Origin: Planctomycetaceae bacterium
GTDB taxonomy: Bacteria; Planctomycetota; Planctomycetia; Planctomycetales; Planctomycetaceae
Direction of reading: 5' to 3'
DNA length: 64,000 bases
NCBI GenBank assembly: GCA_021732785.1
Contig: JAKFUG010000071.1
Location: 1-64,000 of the forward strand
Part shown: positions 57,089 through 64,000 of the stretch, piece by piece
How the letters are laid out: the number at the start of each line of letters is the position of its first letter
How positions within the stretch are numbered: position 1 is the stretch's first letter
The notes under the pieces: generated by a model
Database searches by the model: none
The model's input: only the letters and a program-made list of their open reading frames with translations
Told to the model about the DNA's origin: nothing
Program-made: the position numbers and the translations under genes

Positions 57089-57682
57089 ATGTCGTTTTAC
57101 TCGCCCGACGAACTACAGAAGATCGGTTTCGCGAGTCTGGGGAGTGACGTGAAGATCGACCGTATGGTCATGATTTATGGTGCCGAGCGAATGCACCTCG
57201 GCGATAATGTCCGCATCGATGCATTTTCGATTCTTTCCGCGACGGGTTTCAAGATTGTGTTTGCGGGGCACAGTCACATTGGAGCCGGCACTTACGTCTT
57301 CGCGAATGGCGGTGACGTGCGCTTCGACTTATTTTCCACCGCTTCGCCAGGCTGTCGGATCTTTACCGCATCCGATGATTTCAGTGTTGGAATGCTGCGT
57401 GTTCCGCAACTCGATGCGGCTTATCGACAGGTCAAACAGGGGCCGGTCTGGTTTCGGGAAAATGCCGGCATCGGGAGCAACGTGGTGGTTCTGCCGGGAT
57501 GTACGCTCGGGATCAATGCCACCGCGGGGGCGAACATGGTGGTGCGGAATTCCATTCCCGATCATTGCCTGGCCTACGGACTTTCGCCGCTGAAACTGCG
57601 TCAGAAAGATCCCGAGGTTTATCGCGCGCTCTCCGAACAGGTGAAGGCCGAACTCCACATGCGCGGCGACACCATTCCGTAA
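57089..57682 (+). CDS. Hexapeptide-repeat O/N-acyltransferase
   Basis: A 197-residue left-handed beta-helix acyltransferase. The hexapeptide pattern is visible in IGAGTYVFANGG and in NAGIGSNVVVLPGCTLGINATAGANMVVRNSIP (quoted as adjoining motifs). It resembles WbbJ/LacA-type sugar acyltransferases. The catalytic His common in this family is not certain. It lies 250 nt after the PAP2 gene and 20 nt before the aminotransferase gene, so it may acylate the product of that enzyme. ATG at 57089; ribosome site weak. Confidence 0.82.
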   Translation: MSFYSPDELQKIGFASLGSDVKIDRMVMIYGAERMHLGDNVRIDAFSILSATGFKIVFAGHSHIGAGTYVFANGGDVRFDLFSTASPGCRIFTASDDFSVGMLRVPQLDAAYRQVKQGPVWFRENAGIGSNVVVLPGCTLGINATAGANMVVRNSIPDHCLAYGLSPLKLRQKDPEVYRALSEQVKAELHMRGDTIP

Positions 57683-57701
57683 CGCCAGGAAGTCCCGCGG
57701 C

Positions 57702-58898
57702 ATGACAATCGACTTGGCGATCCTCGGAGGCACACCGGCGTTTACGTCACCGCTGCATGTCGGTACTCCGAACATCGGCAATCGCACCGTGCTGATGGCC
57801 CGCTTTGAAGACGCGCTCGACCGCCGCTGGCTCACGAACGATGGCCCCTTCGTCAAAGAGTTTGAAGCCCGCATGGCCGCGAAGTTACAGGTGCGAAACA
57901 GCGTCGCGGTCGCCAATGCCACGGTGGGATTGGAACTCGCGATTCGTGCGCTGGGCATGACCGGTGAAGTGATTGCCCCCTCGTTTACTTTCATCGCGAC
58001 GGTGCATGCGCTGCAATGGAACGGGATCCGCGTCGTCTTTGGCGACATCGACCCGACCACGCACAATCTCGATCCAACGGCTGTGGAGAAGCTGATTACA
58101 CCGCGAACCACGGGGATCGTCGCCACGCACGTGTGGGGCCGGCCGTGCGCCATCGGACCGTTACGGGAATTAGCGGATCGATACGGTCTGAAATTGCTGT
58201 TCGATGCCGCTCACGCGTTCGGCTGCTCGGCCGGAGAACAGCCGATCGGCGGGTTCGGAGACGCGGAAGTTTTCAGCTTTCACGCCACAAAGTTCGTGAA
58301 TTGCGCCGAAGGGGGCGCGATCACCACCAACGATGACGAACTCGCCCGCCAGTTGCGCTTCATGCGGAATTTCGGCTTCGCCGATTACGATTGCGTGGAA
58401 CGACTCGGCACCAACGGCAAAATGTCCGAACTCTCCGCGGCGATGGGACTGACTTCTCTCGAAGCCATGGACGAGATCATCGCGACCAACCAAAGGCACT
58501 ATGCCGATTATCGACAACGGCTCGCATCCATTCCGGGGATCACCCTCGTGGATTACGACTCACAATTTCAACAGAACTATCAATACGTCGTCGCGGTGTT
58601 GGATGAAGCACGGTTCGGACTTTCACGCGATGAACTGGTGCAGGTGTTGCATGCCGAACGCATCCTCGCGCGACGGTATTTTTACCCCGGCTGTCATATC
58701 CACGAGCCGTATCGGACGTTGGAGCCGAATGCGGGACTGACGCTGCCGCACACGGAAACGTTGTGCCAGCGCGTCCTGTTGTTGCCGACCGGGACCGCAG
58801 TCGGCGTGGAAGACATCGCGAAAATTGTAGAGCGAATTCAAACGGCGACCGCGCATGCCGGCCTAGTTCGGGCGGCATTGAAATCAAGGCACGCCTAG
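57702..58898 (+). CDS. DegT/DnrJ/EryC1/StrS-family sugar aminotransferase
   Basis: A 398-residue PLP aminotransferase acting on nucleotide-linked ketosugars. The hallmark features are TNDGPFVKEFE, APSFTFIATVHAL, THVWGRPCAI, FDAAHAFGCSAGEQPIG (Asp contacting the pyridine N), and the PLP Lys in SFHATKFVNCAEGGAI. All are in order and length fits. Likely substrate is a dTDP-keto-hexose; the exact sugar is not readable. AGGAAG lies 9 nt before the ATG. With the acyltransferase it would make an N-acylated deoxysugar for a surface glycan (inference). Confidence 0.9.
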   Translation: MTIDLAILGGTPAFTSPLHVGTPNIGNRTVLMARFEDALDRRWLTNDGPFVKEFEARMAAKLQVRNSVAVANATVGLELAIRALGMTGEVIAPSFTFIATVHALQWNGIRVVFGDIDPTTHNLDPTAVEKLITPRTTGIVATHVWGRPCAIGPLRELADRYGLKLLFDAAHAFGCSAGEQPIGGFGDAEVFSFHATKFVNCAEGGAITTNDDELARQLRFMRNFGFADYDCVERLGTNGKMSELSAAMGLTSLEAMDEIIATNQRHYADYRQRLASIPGITLVDYDSQFQQNYQYVVAVLDEARFGLSRDELVQVLHAERILARRYFYPGCHIHEPYRTLEPNAGLTLPHTETLCQRVLLLPTGTAVGVEDIAKIVERIQTATAHAGLVRAALKSRHA

Positions 58899-58944
58899 CC
58901 TCGGTGTCCGCATGAGGTCGCCAATTTTCAAAGCTGGAGTCGAC

Positions 58945-59838
58945 ATGCGCGAGCTCGTAAAAGCGTGGTTACAACGGCACAGTTGTATGCAGTTGCCCCT
59001 GCTTTGGGTACGCGATGCGATCAGGCAAATCAGAAGTTGGGGCGAAGACCGGCACTCGCGGAAAACATCGCACGCCGTGGATCGCCCGTTGCTGGAAATC
59101 GCGATCGAGGAGCGGCAGGAATTGATCGCCGCGCGCCGCAGTTGTACCGCGCCGTATCGTCGGCCATTCGATCCGCCGTTGATCTCCGTTGTGATCGCCA
59201 CTTACAACCGCTCTGAAATTCTCACCCAGCGAACGCTGCCCGCATTGTTGTGTCAGGATTACCCGCATTTGGAGATTATCATTGTTGGCGATGGTTGTAC
59301 GGATGACACGATGCAACGTCTTGCGCAAATGAATGACGCGCGCATCCGTTTTGAGAATCTCGCCGAGCGTGGAAAGTATCCGGATGCGCGCGAGGCTCGG
59401 CACATGGTGAGCGGCGTGCCTCCGATCAATCGCGCTATGGCCCTGGCACAGGGGGACTGGATTGCCCATTGCGATGATGACGAGCTTTTCACGTCGAAGC
59501 ATGTTCTCCAACTTTGGGAGCACGCCGAGAGGTATGCCTATGAATATGTCTGGGCGCAACAGTTACAGGAAGTCGCACCGGGGAATTGGATTCAACAAGG
59601 AACTTCCGCATTGCATCGATTCGACATCCCGCATTCGACTTTACTGTACCGCACATACCTTCGCTGTTTTCAGTACGATATCGAGTCCTGGAAATTCGGG
59701 CTCGGTGCCGATCGGCATCGGCTTCGCCGCATGCGATTAGCGGGCGTCCGTTGCGGATTTCTCTCGAAAGTTGTCACCCTGGCTCCCCTGCGTCCGTTCA
59801 CGACGCGGCCATGGGCTGAGGCTGAAGATCGGGATTAG
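58945..59838 (+). CDS. Family 2 glycosyltransferase
   Basis: A 297-residue GT-A fold glycosyltransferase. The core is PLISVVIATYNRSEILTQRTL at about residue 75, then IIIVGDGCTDDTMQRL, and the acidic CDDDELF near residue 175 (D-x-D type, nucleotide-sugar metal site). No membrane helix. ATG at 58945 is preferred over 58912 since GGAG lies 5 nt upstream. It follows the aminotransferase gene after 46 nt and probably belongs to the same surface-glycan group. Confidence 0.87.
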   Translation: MRELVKAWLQRHSCMQLPLLWVRDAIRQIRSWGEDRHSRKTSHAVDRPLLEIAIEERQELIAARRSCTAPYRRPFDPPLISVVIATYNRSEILTQRTLPALLCQDYPHLEIIIVGDGCTDDTMQRLAQMNDARIRFENLAERGKYPDAREARHMVSGVPPINRAMALAQGDWIAHCDDDELFTSKHVLQLWEHAERYAYEYVWAQQLQEVAPGNWIQQGTSALHRFDIPHSTLLYRTYLRCFQYDIESWKFGLGADRHRLRRMRLAGVRCGFLSKVVTLAPLRPFTTRPWAEAEDRD

Positions 59839-59893
59839 AATCCACTCCCGGATATTCCAATTCGGAATGCAATTTCCTTTTTCGGATGAGGCG

Positions 59894-61582
59894 ATGCTGG
59901 CGACGCCGTGTGTCTTAACAATTTGCCTGCAAGCGCTGTCGTTGTCGCAGCCACTGGCTCCCGCGCCCGCATCGACCGTCTATCGTGGCGGTGCGGTTTA
60001 CACCGTGGATGCCGCGCGGAGTTGGGCGGAGGCGGTTGCCATCCACGAAGGCAAGATTGTCTACGTCGGACCAAACACCGGTGCAGCCAAGTGGGTTGGA
60101 CCCGCCACGCGCGTCGTCGAGCTGAACGGCAAGATGATGTTGCCCGGGTTTCACGACTCCCACGTCCATCTGGTTGGCGGCGGCATCGAACTCGACGAAT
60201 GCGATCTGAACGGAACAACGAATCTCACCGAAGTGCTCGACCGCATTCGCAAGTATGTGGCAAAGTATCCGGATCGAGCGTGGATCCGCGGCAGCGGCTG
60301 GCCGCTCACCATGGCCGGAGGGAATCCAAACAAAGCGCTGCTCGACGACATTGTTTCCGATCGCCCGGTGATGCTCGACGCTTTTGACGGGCATTCCATC
60401 TGGGTGAATTCGAAAGCGCTCGCCATCGCGGGCATCACGAAAGCGACGCCCGATCCTCCGCTGGGGCGCATCGAACGCGATCCCGCCACCGGCGAACCCA
60501 CGGGCACACTGCGCGAACTGGCCGCGCGATTGGTCAGTAGCAAGTCGCCCATCTACTCGCCGGAAGACTACCGCGAAGGATTGCGTCGCGCACAAGCCAT
60601 GGCGAATCGCTTCGGCATCACATCGGTTCAGGAAGCGTCGGCACGAATTGAGCATCTCACGGCGTTTTCAGAACTCGATCGGAAGGACGAGTTGACTACC
60701 AAAGCCGTTCTCGCCATGCGGTATGATCCCGCGAAGCCGATGTCGCAAGTGCCGCAGTTTGTCGAGTGGCGCGAAAAGTATCGCGGCAAGCGATACCGTG
60801 CGACCAGTGTGAAAATCTTCGAAGATGGTGTGATCGAATCCAAGACGGCGGCCCTCATCGAACCGTATCTCGGCGGGACCGAGCGCGGTTGGCTCAACGT
60901 CGAACCGGAGGTGCTGAACCCGCTTGCCGCCGAGTTGGATCGTCTCGGCTTTCAGATTCACATTCACGCGATCGGCGACCGCGGCATTCAGGCCTCGTTC
61001 GATGCGCTCGCCTTCGCCCGGAAAACGAACGGTGTCCGTGACTCCCGCCATCACATTGCCCACATTCAGTTATTCGATCCGCCGGACATCGCCCGCTTCC
61101 GAAAGTTGGGGGTCATTGCCAACTTTCAATCGCTGTGGGCGTATGCCGATCCGTACATTCTCGACATGACGATCCCGGTTCTCGGCCCGGAGCGTTCGCG
61201 GTGGCTGTACCCCATCCGCAGTGTGGCGAATACCGGTGCGATGATTGTCGGCGGCAGCGATTGGCCGGTGACGTCGATGAATCCGCTGGAAGCCATTCAG
61301 GTCGCCATTACCCGCCGCGGCCCGACCGAAAAGCCCGGTCCGGCGTGGCTGCCCGAAGAACTCGTCGACTTGCCAACAATGATTGCCGCTTACACCATCA
61401 ACGGTGCGTACGTCAATTTTCAGGAAAAGGAAACCGGCAGCATCGAAGTCGGTAAAGCCGCCGACCTCATCGTGCTGGACCGTAACCTGTTCGACATTCC
61501 GCCCCATGAGATTCACGACGTGAAAGTAGTCAGCACGATTCTCGACGGCACGGAAATTTATCGTGCTGGTGAGGAGCGGTAA
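59894..61582 (+). CDS. Exported amidohydrolase, YtcJ-like (amidohydrolase_3)
   Basis: A 563-residue metal-dependent hydrolase. A signal peptide covers about residues 1-25 (MLATPCVLTICLQALSLSQP). Metal ligands are in LPGFHDSHVHLVGGG (H-x-H), IHIHAIGDRGIQASFDAL and HHIAHIQLF, and the Asp is in VGGSDWPVTSMNPL. The C-terminal ITRRGPTEKPGP and GKAADLIVLDRNLFDI are family-typical. Substrate unknown. The ATG at 59894 gives a good signal peptide and is preceded by GAGG, though close; a longer frame opens at 59771. The MtfA-like gene follows 2 nt after its stop. Confidence 0.9.
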   Translation: MLATPCVLTICLQALSLSQPLAPAPASTVYRGGAVYTVDAARSWAEAVAIHEGKIVYVGPNTGAAKWVGPATRVVELNGKMMLPGFHDSHVHLVGGGIELDECDLNGTTNLTEVLDRIRKYVAKYPDRAWIRGSGWPLTMAGGNPNKALLDDIVSDRPVMLDAFDGHSIWVNSKALAIAGITKATPDPPLGRIERDPATGEPTGTLRELAARLVSSKSPIYSPEDYREGLRRAQAMANRFGITSVQEASARIEHLTAFSELDRKDELTTKAVLAMRYDPAKPMSQVPQFVEWREKYRGKRYRATSVKIFEDGVIESKTAALIEPYLGGTERGWLNVEPEVLNPLAAELDRLGFQIHIHAIGDRGIQASFDALAFARKTNGVRDSRHHIAHIQLFDPPDIARFRKLGVIANFQSLWAYADPYILDMTIPVLGPERSRWLYPIRSVANTGAMIVGGSDWPVTSMNPLEAIQVAITRRGPTEKPGPAWLPEELVDLPTMIAAYTINGAYVNFQEKETGSIEVGKAADLIVLDRNLFDIPPHEIHDVKVVSTILDGTEIYRAGEER

Positions 61583-61584
61583 CG

Positions 61585-62352
61585 GTGTTCGCATGGTATC
61601 GGCGCTGGCGACGTCAGCGGTTGTTGTCGCGACCGATCGATCCGGCATGGATGGCGTGGATTGAAACCCGTTGCCGACCGTTTTGTCATCTCACGGCGGC
61701 ACAGCAAGCGCGACTGGTGAACGATCTGCGCGTCTTCATCGCGGAGCATTACTGGGAGGGTTGCAATGGCTTGACGGTCACCGACGAGATGCGGGTCACG
61801 ATTGCGGCCCAGGCGTGCCTGATCGGCTTAGGTTTCCCGGCGATGCCATTTGGACGATTGCTGTCGGTACTGATTTATCCCGATACCTACGTCGGTCAGG
61901 CAATGCGACAACAGCCATGGGGCGGCGTGCGGGTGAGCGATGAGCCGCGGTTAGGGGAGGCGTTGTATCAGGGACCGCTGGTGCTCAGTTGGCGAACCGT
62001 GCTGGAGCAAACCACCGGTTTACCTTCACCGCGGAATGTCGTCATTCACGAATTCTCGCATCTGCTCGACATGGAGAACCACTCCGTCGATGGCATTCCC
62101 AATCTCGATGGCACCCAGTCGCCGAATTGGGTGGCGATCTTCGAAGAAGCATTCGACCGGCTGGTGCGACAGGCCCGTCTCGGTCGCGTTTCGGTTCTGG
62201 ATGATTACGGAGCCACCAGCAAAATCGAATTCTTTGCGGTGTCGAGCGAAGCCTTCTTCGAACAGCCGCGACGATTGCTCGACGAGTTTCCGTCGTTGTA
62301 CGGCATCCTGAAAGAGTATTATCGACAAGACCCCGTGCAGTGGGGCGAGTGA
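61585..62352 (+). CDS. mtfA: MtfA-like zinc peptidase (M90 family)
   Basis: A 255-residue metallopeptidase of the MtfA type, which in E. coli binds the Mlc repressor and has aminopeptidase activity. The zinc motif HEFSHLLDMENH is at about residues 155-166 (H-E-x-x-H with a following Asp). The Glu/Phe stretch EFFAVSSEAFFEQP near residue 215 is also family-typical. GTG start at 61585 with GAGGAG 8 nt upstream. Two nucleotides separate it from the amidohydrolase stop, so they are coupled. No Mlc homologue is in the window. Confidence 0.9.
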   Translation: MFAWYRRWRRQRLLSRPIDPAWMAWIETRCRPFCHLTAAQQARLVNDLRVFIAEHYWEGCNGLTVTDEMRVTIAAQACLIGLGFPAMPFGRLLSVLIYPDTYVGQAMRQQPWGGVRVSDEPRLGEALYQGPLVLSWRTVLEQTTGLPSPRNVVIHEFSHLLDMENHSVDGIPNLDGTQSPNWVAIFEEAFDRLVRQARLGRVSVLDDYGATSKIEFFAVSSEAFFEQPRRLLDEFPSLYGILKEYYRQDPVQWGE

Positions 62353-62394
62353 ACCTGAAGGTGTGTTACGGTGTCGGTGGTAGATCATAAGAGA

Positions 62395-62416
62395 CCCAGC
62401 CATAAGAATGGCTGGG
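62395..62416. repeat. 9-bp perfect intergenic stem-loop
   Basis: CCCAGCCAT at 62395-62403 pairs with ATGGCTGGG at 62408-62416 with a 4-nt loop. No T run follows. It lies 43 nt after the MtfA-like stop and 23 nt before the arfB start. Confidence 0.6.
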
Positions 62417-62439
62417 CTTCCGGGGCGTAGTGGAACATC

Positions 62440-62877
62440 ATGGCGGGCGAAGCAAAAGACGATCTGATTATCAGCGCGCGAGTGCGAATTGTCGCCGGCG
62501 AGTTGGAGTGGTCGTTCGCGCGCAGCAGCGGCCCCGGCGGCCAGAACGTCAACAAGGTGAACTCGAAAGCGGTGCTGCGGTGGCGGGCCGTTGATTCCCC
62601 CTCGCTGCCGGACGATATTCGGCAACGATTCCTCGTGCGGTTCCAATCCAAGCTGACCGAAGACGGCGACATCGTCATCGCCAGCGATGAGTACCGCGAT
62701 CAACCGAAGAACATCGCTGCCTCACAAGATAAGCTGCGGGAGATGATCCAGCAGGTGCTGGTGGCCCCACGCAAGCGCAAAGCGACCAAGCCGTCACTTG
62801 GGTCGAAACGACGGCGTCTGGAAGGCAAGCAGCGGCAGTCGGAAAAGAAAGAGGGCCGTCGCCCACCGGCGGAGTGA
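62440..62877 (+). CDS. arfB: Alternative ribosome-rescue factor / peptidyl-tRNA hydrolase
   Basis: A 145-residue class I release-factor-like protein. The GGQ motif is at about 33-35 in SSGPGGQNVNKVNSK. A basic Lys/Arg-rich tail (PRKRKATKPSLGSKRRRLEGK) would enter the empty mRNA channel. It frees peptide from stalled ribosomes lacking a stop codon. ATG at 62440 gives the family N terminus. The gene is convergent with the small secreted-protein gene, 13 nt apart. Confidence 0.94.
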   Translation: MAGEAKDDLIISARVRIVAGELEWSFARSSGPGGQNVNKVNSKAVLRWRAVDSPSLPDDIRQRFLVRFQSKLTEDGDIVIASDEYRDQPKNIAASQDKLREMIQQVLVAPRKRKATKPSLGSKRRRLEGKQRQSEKKEGRRPPAE

Positions 62878-62890
62878 TGGCCGCCGGTTG

Positions 62891-63394
62891 TTAAATCGGA
62901 CCACGCGGAGGAGCGGCTGTGGTACGAACTTCGCCGGAATGGTCCTTGCGTCCCACCGGCTGAATGAACCGCAGATGCCCGTCATCGAGTTCCGGCGGGA
63001 CCTCGATTGAGACACGCCCTCGGGGTGGTACGACCGGTCGCGGCACCCAATCGGAGGGGGGAACGGACTCCGGTGAAATGGCTCGGGGCGGAGCGACCGG
63101 AAAATACTTCGGATCCGGCGCGGGGCCTGAATTTCCGGTTCTGTCGGTGAGTTGTCGCACGTGTTGAGCCAGCGCAGTTTGCCCCGCGGCGTCCAAGTGC
63201 TCCGCGGCAATCCGCAGGTGATCGGCCGCAGTCGTCGCCGGCAATCGCGCCGGCGGCGGGTTGGCTGCCGCCGGGGTGATTTCGGGGAAATCGTCAGCGG
63301 AAACCGAAAGGACAGGCGTGAAGGATCGTTGTCCCAGCACGACCCCGGCCAGGAGACACGCCAAACAGGCCCATTGGCAACGAACCTTCGTCAT
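62891..63394 (-). CDS. Small secreted Pro-rich hypothetical protein
   Basis: A 167-residue protein with a signal peptide (about 1-28; CLACLLAGVVLGQ). A short helical pair HLRIAAEHLDAAGQTALAQHVRQL follows at about 60-83, a motif I have seen in other planctomycete exported proteins. The rest is Pro/Arg rich. No catalytic motif. ATG at 63394 has AGGA about 10 nt upstream. Function unknown. Confidence 0.7.
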   Translation of the reverse strand: MTKVRCQWACLACLLAGVVLGQRSFTPVLSVSADDFPEITPAAANPPPARLPATTAADHLRIAAEHLDAAGQTALAQHVRQLTDRTGNSGPAPDPKYFPVAPPRAISPESVPPSDWVPRPVVPPRGRVSIEVPPELDDGHLRFIQPVGRKDHSGEVRTTAAPPRGPI

Positions 63395-63601
63395 GGTCAC
63401 TCATCCTGCATGAGCGGATCCCGAGTTTTATGGTCAATTCGACGGCCGGAGTTTTAGTGAATCTGAGCCATCAGGGCGAGAGCGAATTCTCAAGGCTTTC
63501 AGGGTGCTTGCCGACGGGGATGCGTTCGACCTATGATCAATGAGCAGCGTGGTTTCGTGTGATGGCCGTTTCGATGTTTTCCCAGAGAGTACAGTGCATT
63601 T

Positions 63602-64000
63602 ATGGGCTGGTTTGATCGTTTGAAGCAGGGTCTGCAGAAAACCAAGCAGCTTCTGCAGACCGACGTCCGCGACCTCTTCAAAGCGGGGGAAATCCTCGAC
63701 GAAGAGAAGCTCGAAACTTTCGAAGCCCGGTTGATCCGCACGGATATGGGGGTCGTCGCGGCGAATCGGATTGTGACCGAACTCCGCACGCTCTACCTCG
63801 GCCGCACGCTCGATCTCCCGCAGTTGTGGGGAACGGTGAAAGCGACGCTGAAAGATTTGCTGAAGGGCTCCGACGATGTGCATGCGATTGCCGATCAGCC
63901 GCTGTCGCCCTTGAAAAAAGCGGAAACGAAGCCGACGGTGATTCTCGTCTCCGGCGTGAACGGCGTCGGCAAAACGACGACCATTGCCAAGCTCGCGAAG
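63602..64000 (+). CDS. ftsY: FtsY, signal recognition particle receptor (partial, right edge)
   Basis: The first 133 residues run to the window end without a stop. MGWFDRLKQGLQKTKQLL begins the N domain directly. The G1 motif GVNGVGKTTTIAKLA is at the right edge. FtsY is the GTPase that receives SRP-ribosome complexes at the membrane. The N-terminal acidic A domain of E. coli FtsY is absent. The ATG at 63602 is the natural start; the reading frame continues past 64000. Confidence 0.93.
   Translation, partial: MGWFDRLKQGLQKTKQLLQTDVRDLFKAGEILDEEKLETFEARLIRTDMGVVAANRIVTELRTLYLGRTLDLPQLWGTVKATLKDLLKGSDDVHAIADQPLSPLKKAETKPTVILVSGVNGVGKTTTIAKLAK

Overview
The window looks like a chromosomal segment of a member of the Planctomycetota (moderately high G+C, close to the Planctomyces/Schlesneria/Gimesia type; genus not decided). 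The evidence is the set of lineage-typical families: a cytochrome-like DUF1549/DUF1553 protein next to a DUF1501 Tat protein and a Tat-exported Gfo/Idh/MocA oxidoreductase, a formylmethanofuran dehydrogenase subunit C homologue (H4MPT-linked C1 metabolism), a PilM protein with a fused PilN-like part, and a GldA / GldF-GldG fusion / DUF4340 operon. There is no rRNA, no CRISPR array, no insertion sequence and no phage gene. One tRNA-Leu(UAA) is present.

Layout. 1-3.8 kb: cmk and a GH38-like protein (minus strand). 4.5-10.8 kb: a three-gene pilus-like operon closed by a strong terminator. 10.9-15.6 kb: mobA, fhcC-like, an alpha/beta hydrolase, miaA, and a SRPBCC-hisE-small membrane protein operon. 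15.5-18.6 kb: HD-GYP protein and an S2P-type protease. 18.8-25.5 kb: four minus-strand genes for exported planctomycete proteins (DUF1549/1553, DUF1501, PPC-domain protein, Gfo/Idh). 25.9-34.3 kb: five tightly coupled plus-strand genes, recognised as a MoxR-vWA-beta-propeller ternary system. 34.4-41.9 kb: moaC, a polyprenyl diphosphate synthase, a Tat-exported cyclophilin, a TonB-dependent receptor, a ROK kinase, a STAS protein and an A-type Fe-S carrier. 42-52.8 kb: topA, a PpiD/SurA-like membrane protein and the Gld-like ABC operon. 53-59.8 kb: tRNA-Leu followed by envelope genes (LptF/G-type permease, GT39, PAP2 phosphatase, hexapeptide acyltransferase, DegT aminotransferase, GT2). 59.9-64 kb: an exported amidohydrolase, an MtfA-like peptidase, arfB, a small secreted protein and the start of ftsY.

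How the genes fit together. The most unusual unit is the ternary system: a MoxR AAA+ ATPase, a protein combining a vWA-like domain with a beta-propeller, a membrane-anchored TPR/beta-propeller protein, and two small accessory proteins. Four of its five genes are coupled by ATGA overlaps or by a gap of 2 nt. Such systems have been proposed in the literature to be NTP-dependent conflict (defence or self/non-self) machines. The envelope block suggests synthesis and modification of a lipid-linked surface glycan. mobA, moaC and fhcC all point to a pterin-cofactor-dependent C1 oxidation pathway whose other genes lie outside the window.

The intergenic DNA carries at least four unrelated long inverted repeats of a kind that looks dispersed (near 3.9, 23.2, 36.3 and 37.2 kb), plus several clear intrinsic terminators. 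Coordinates of starts were adjusted to the best ribosome binding site or the family start wherever the longest open frame began too early.
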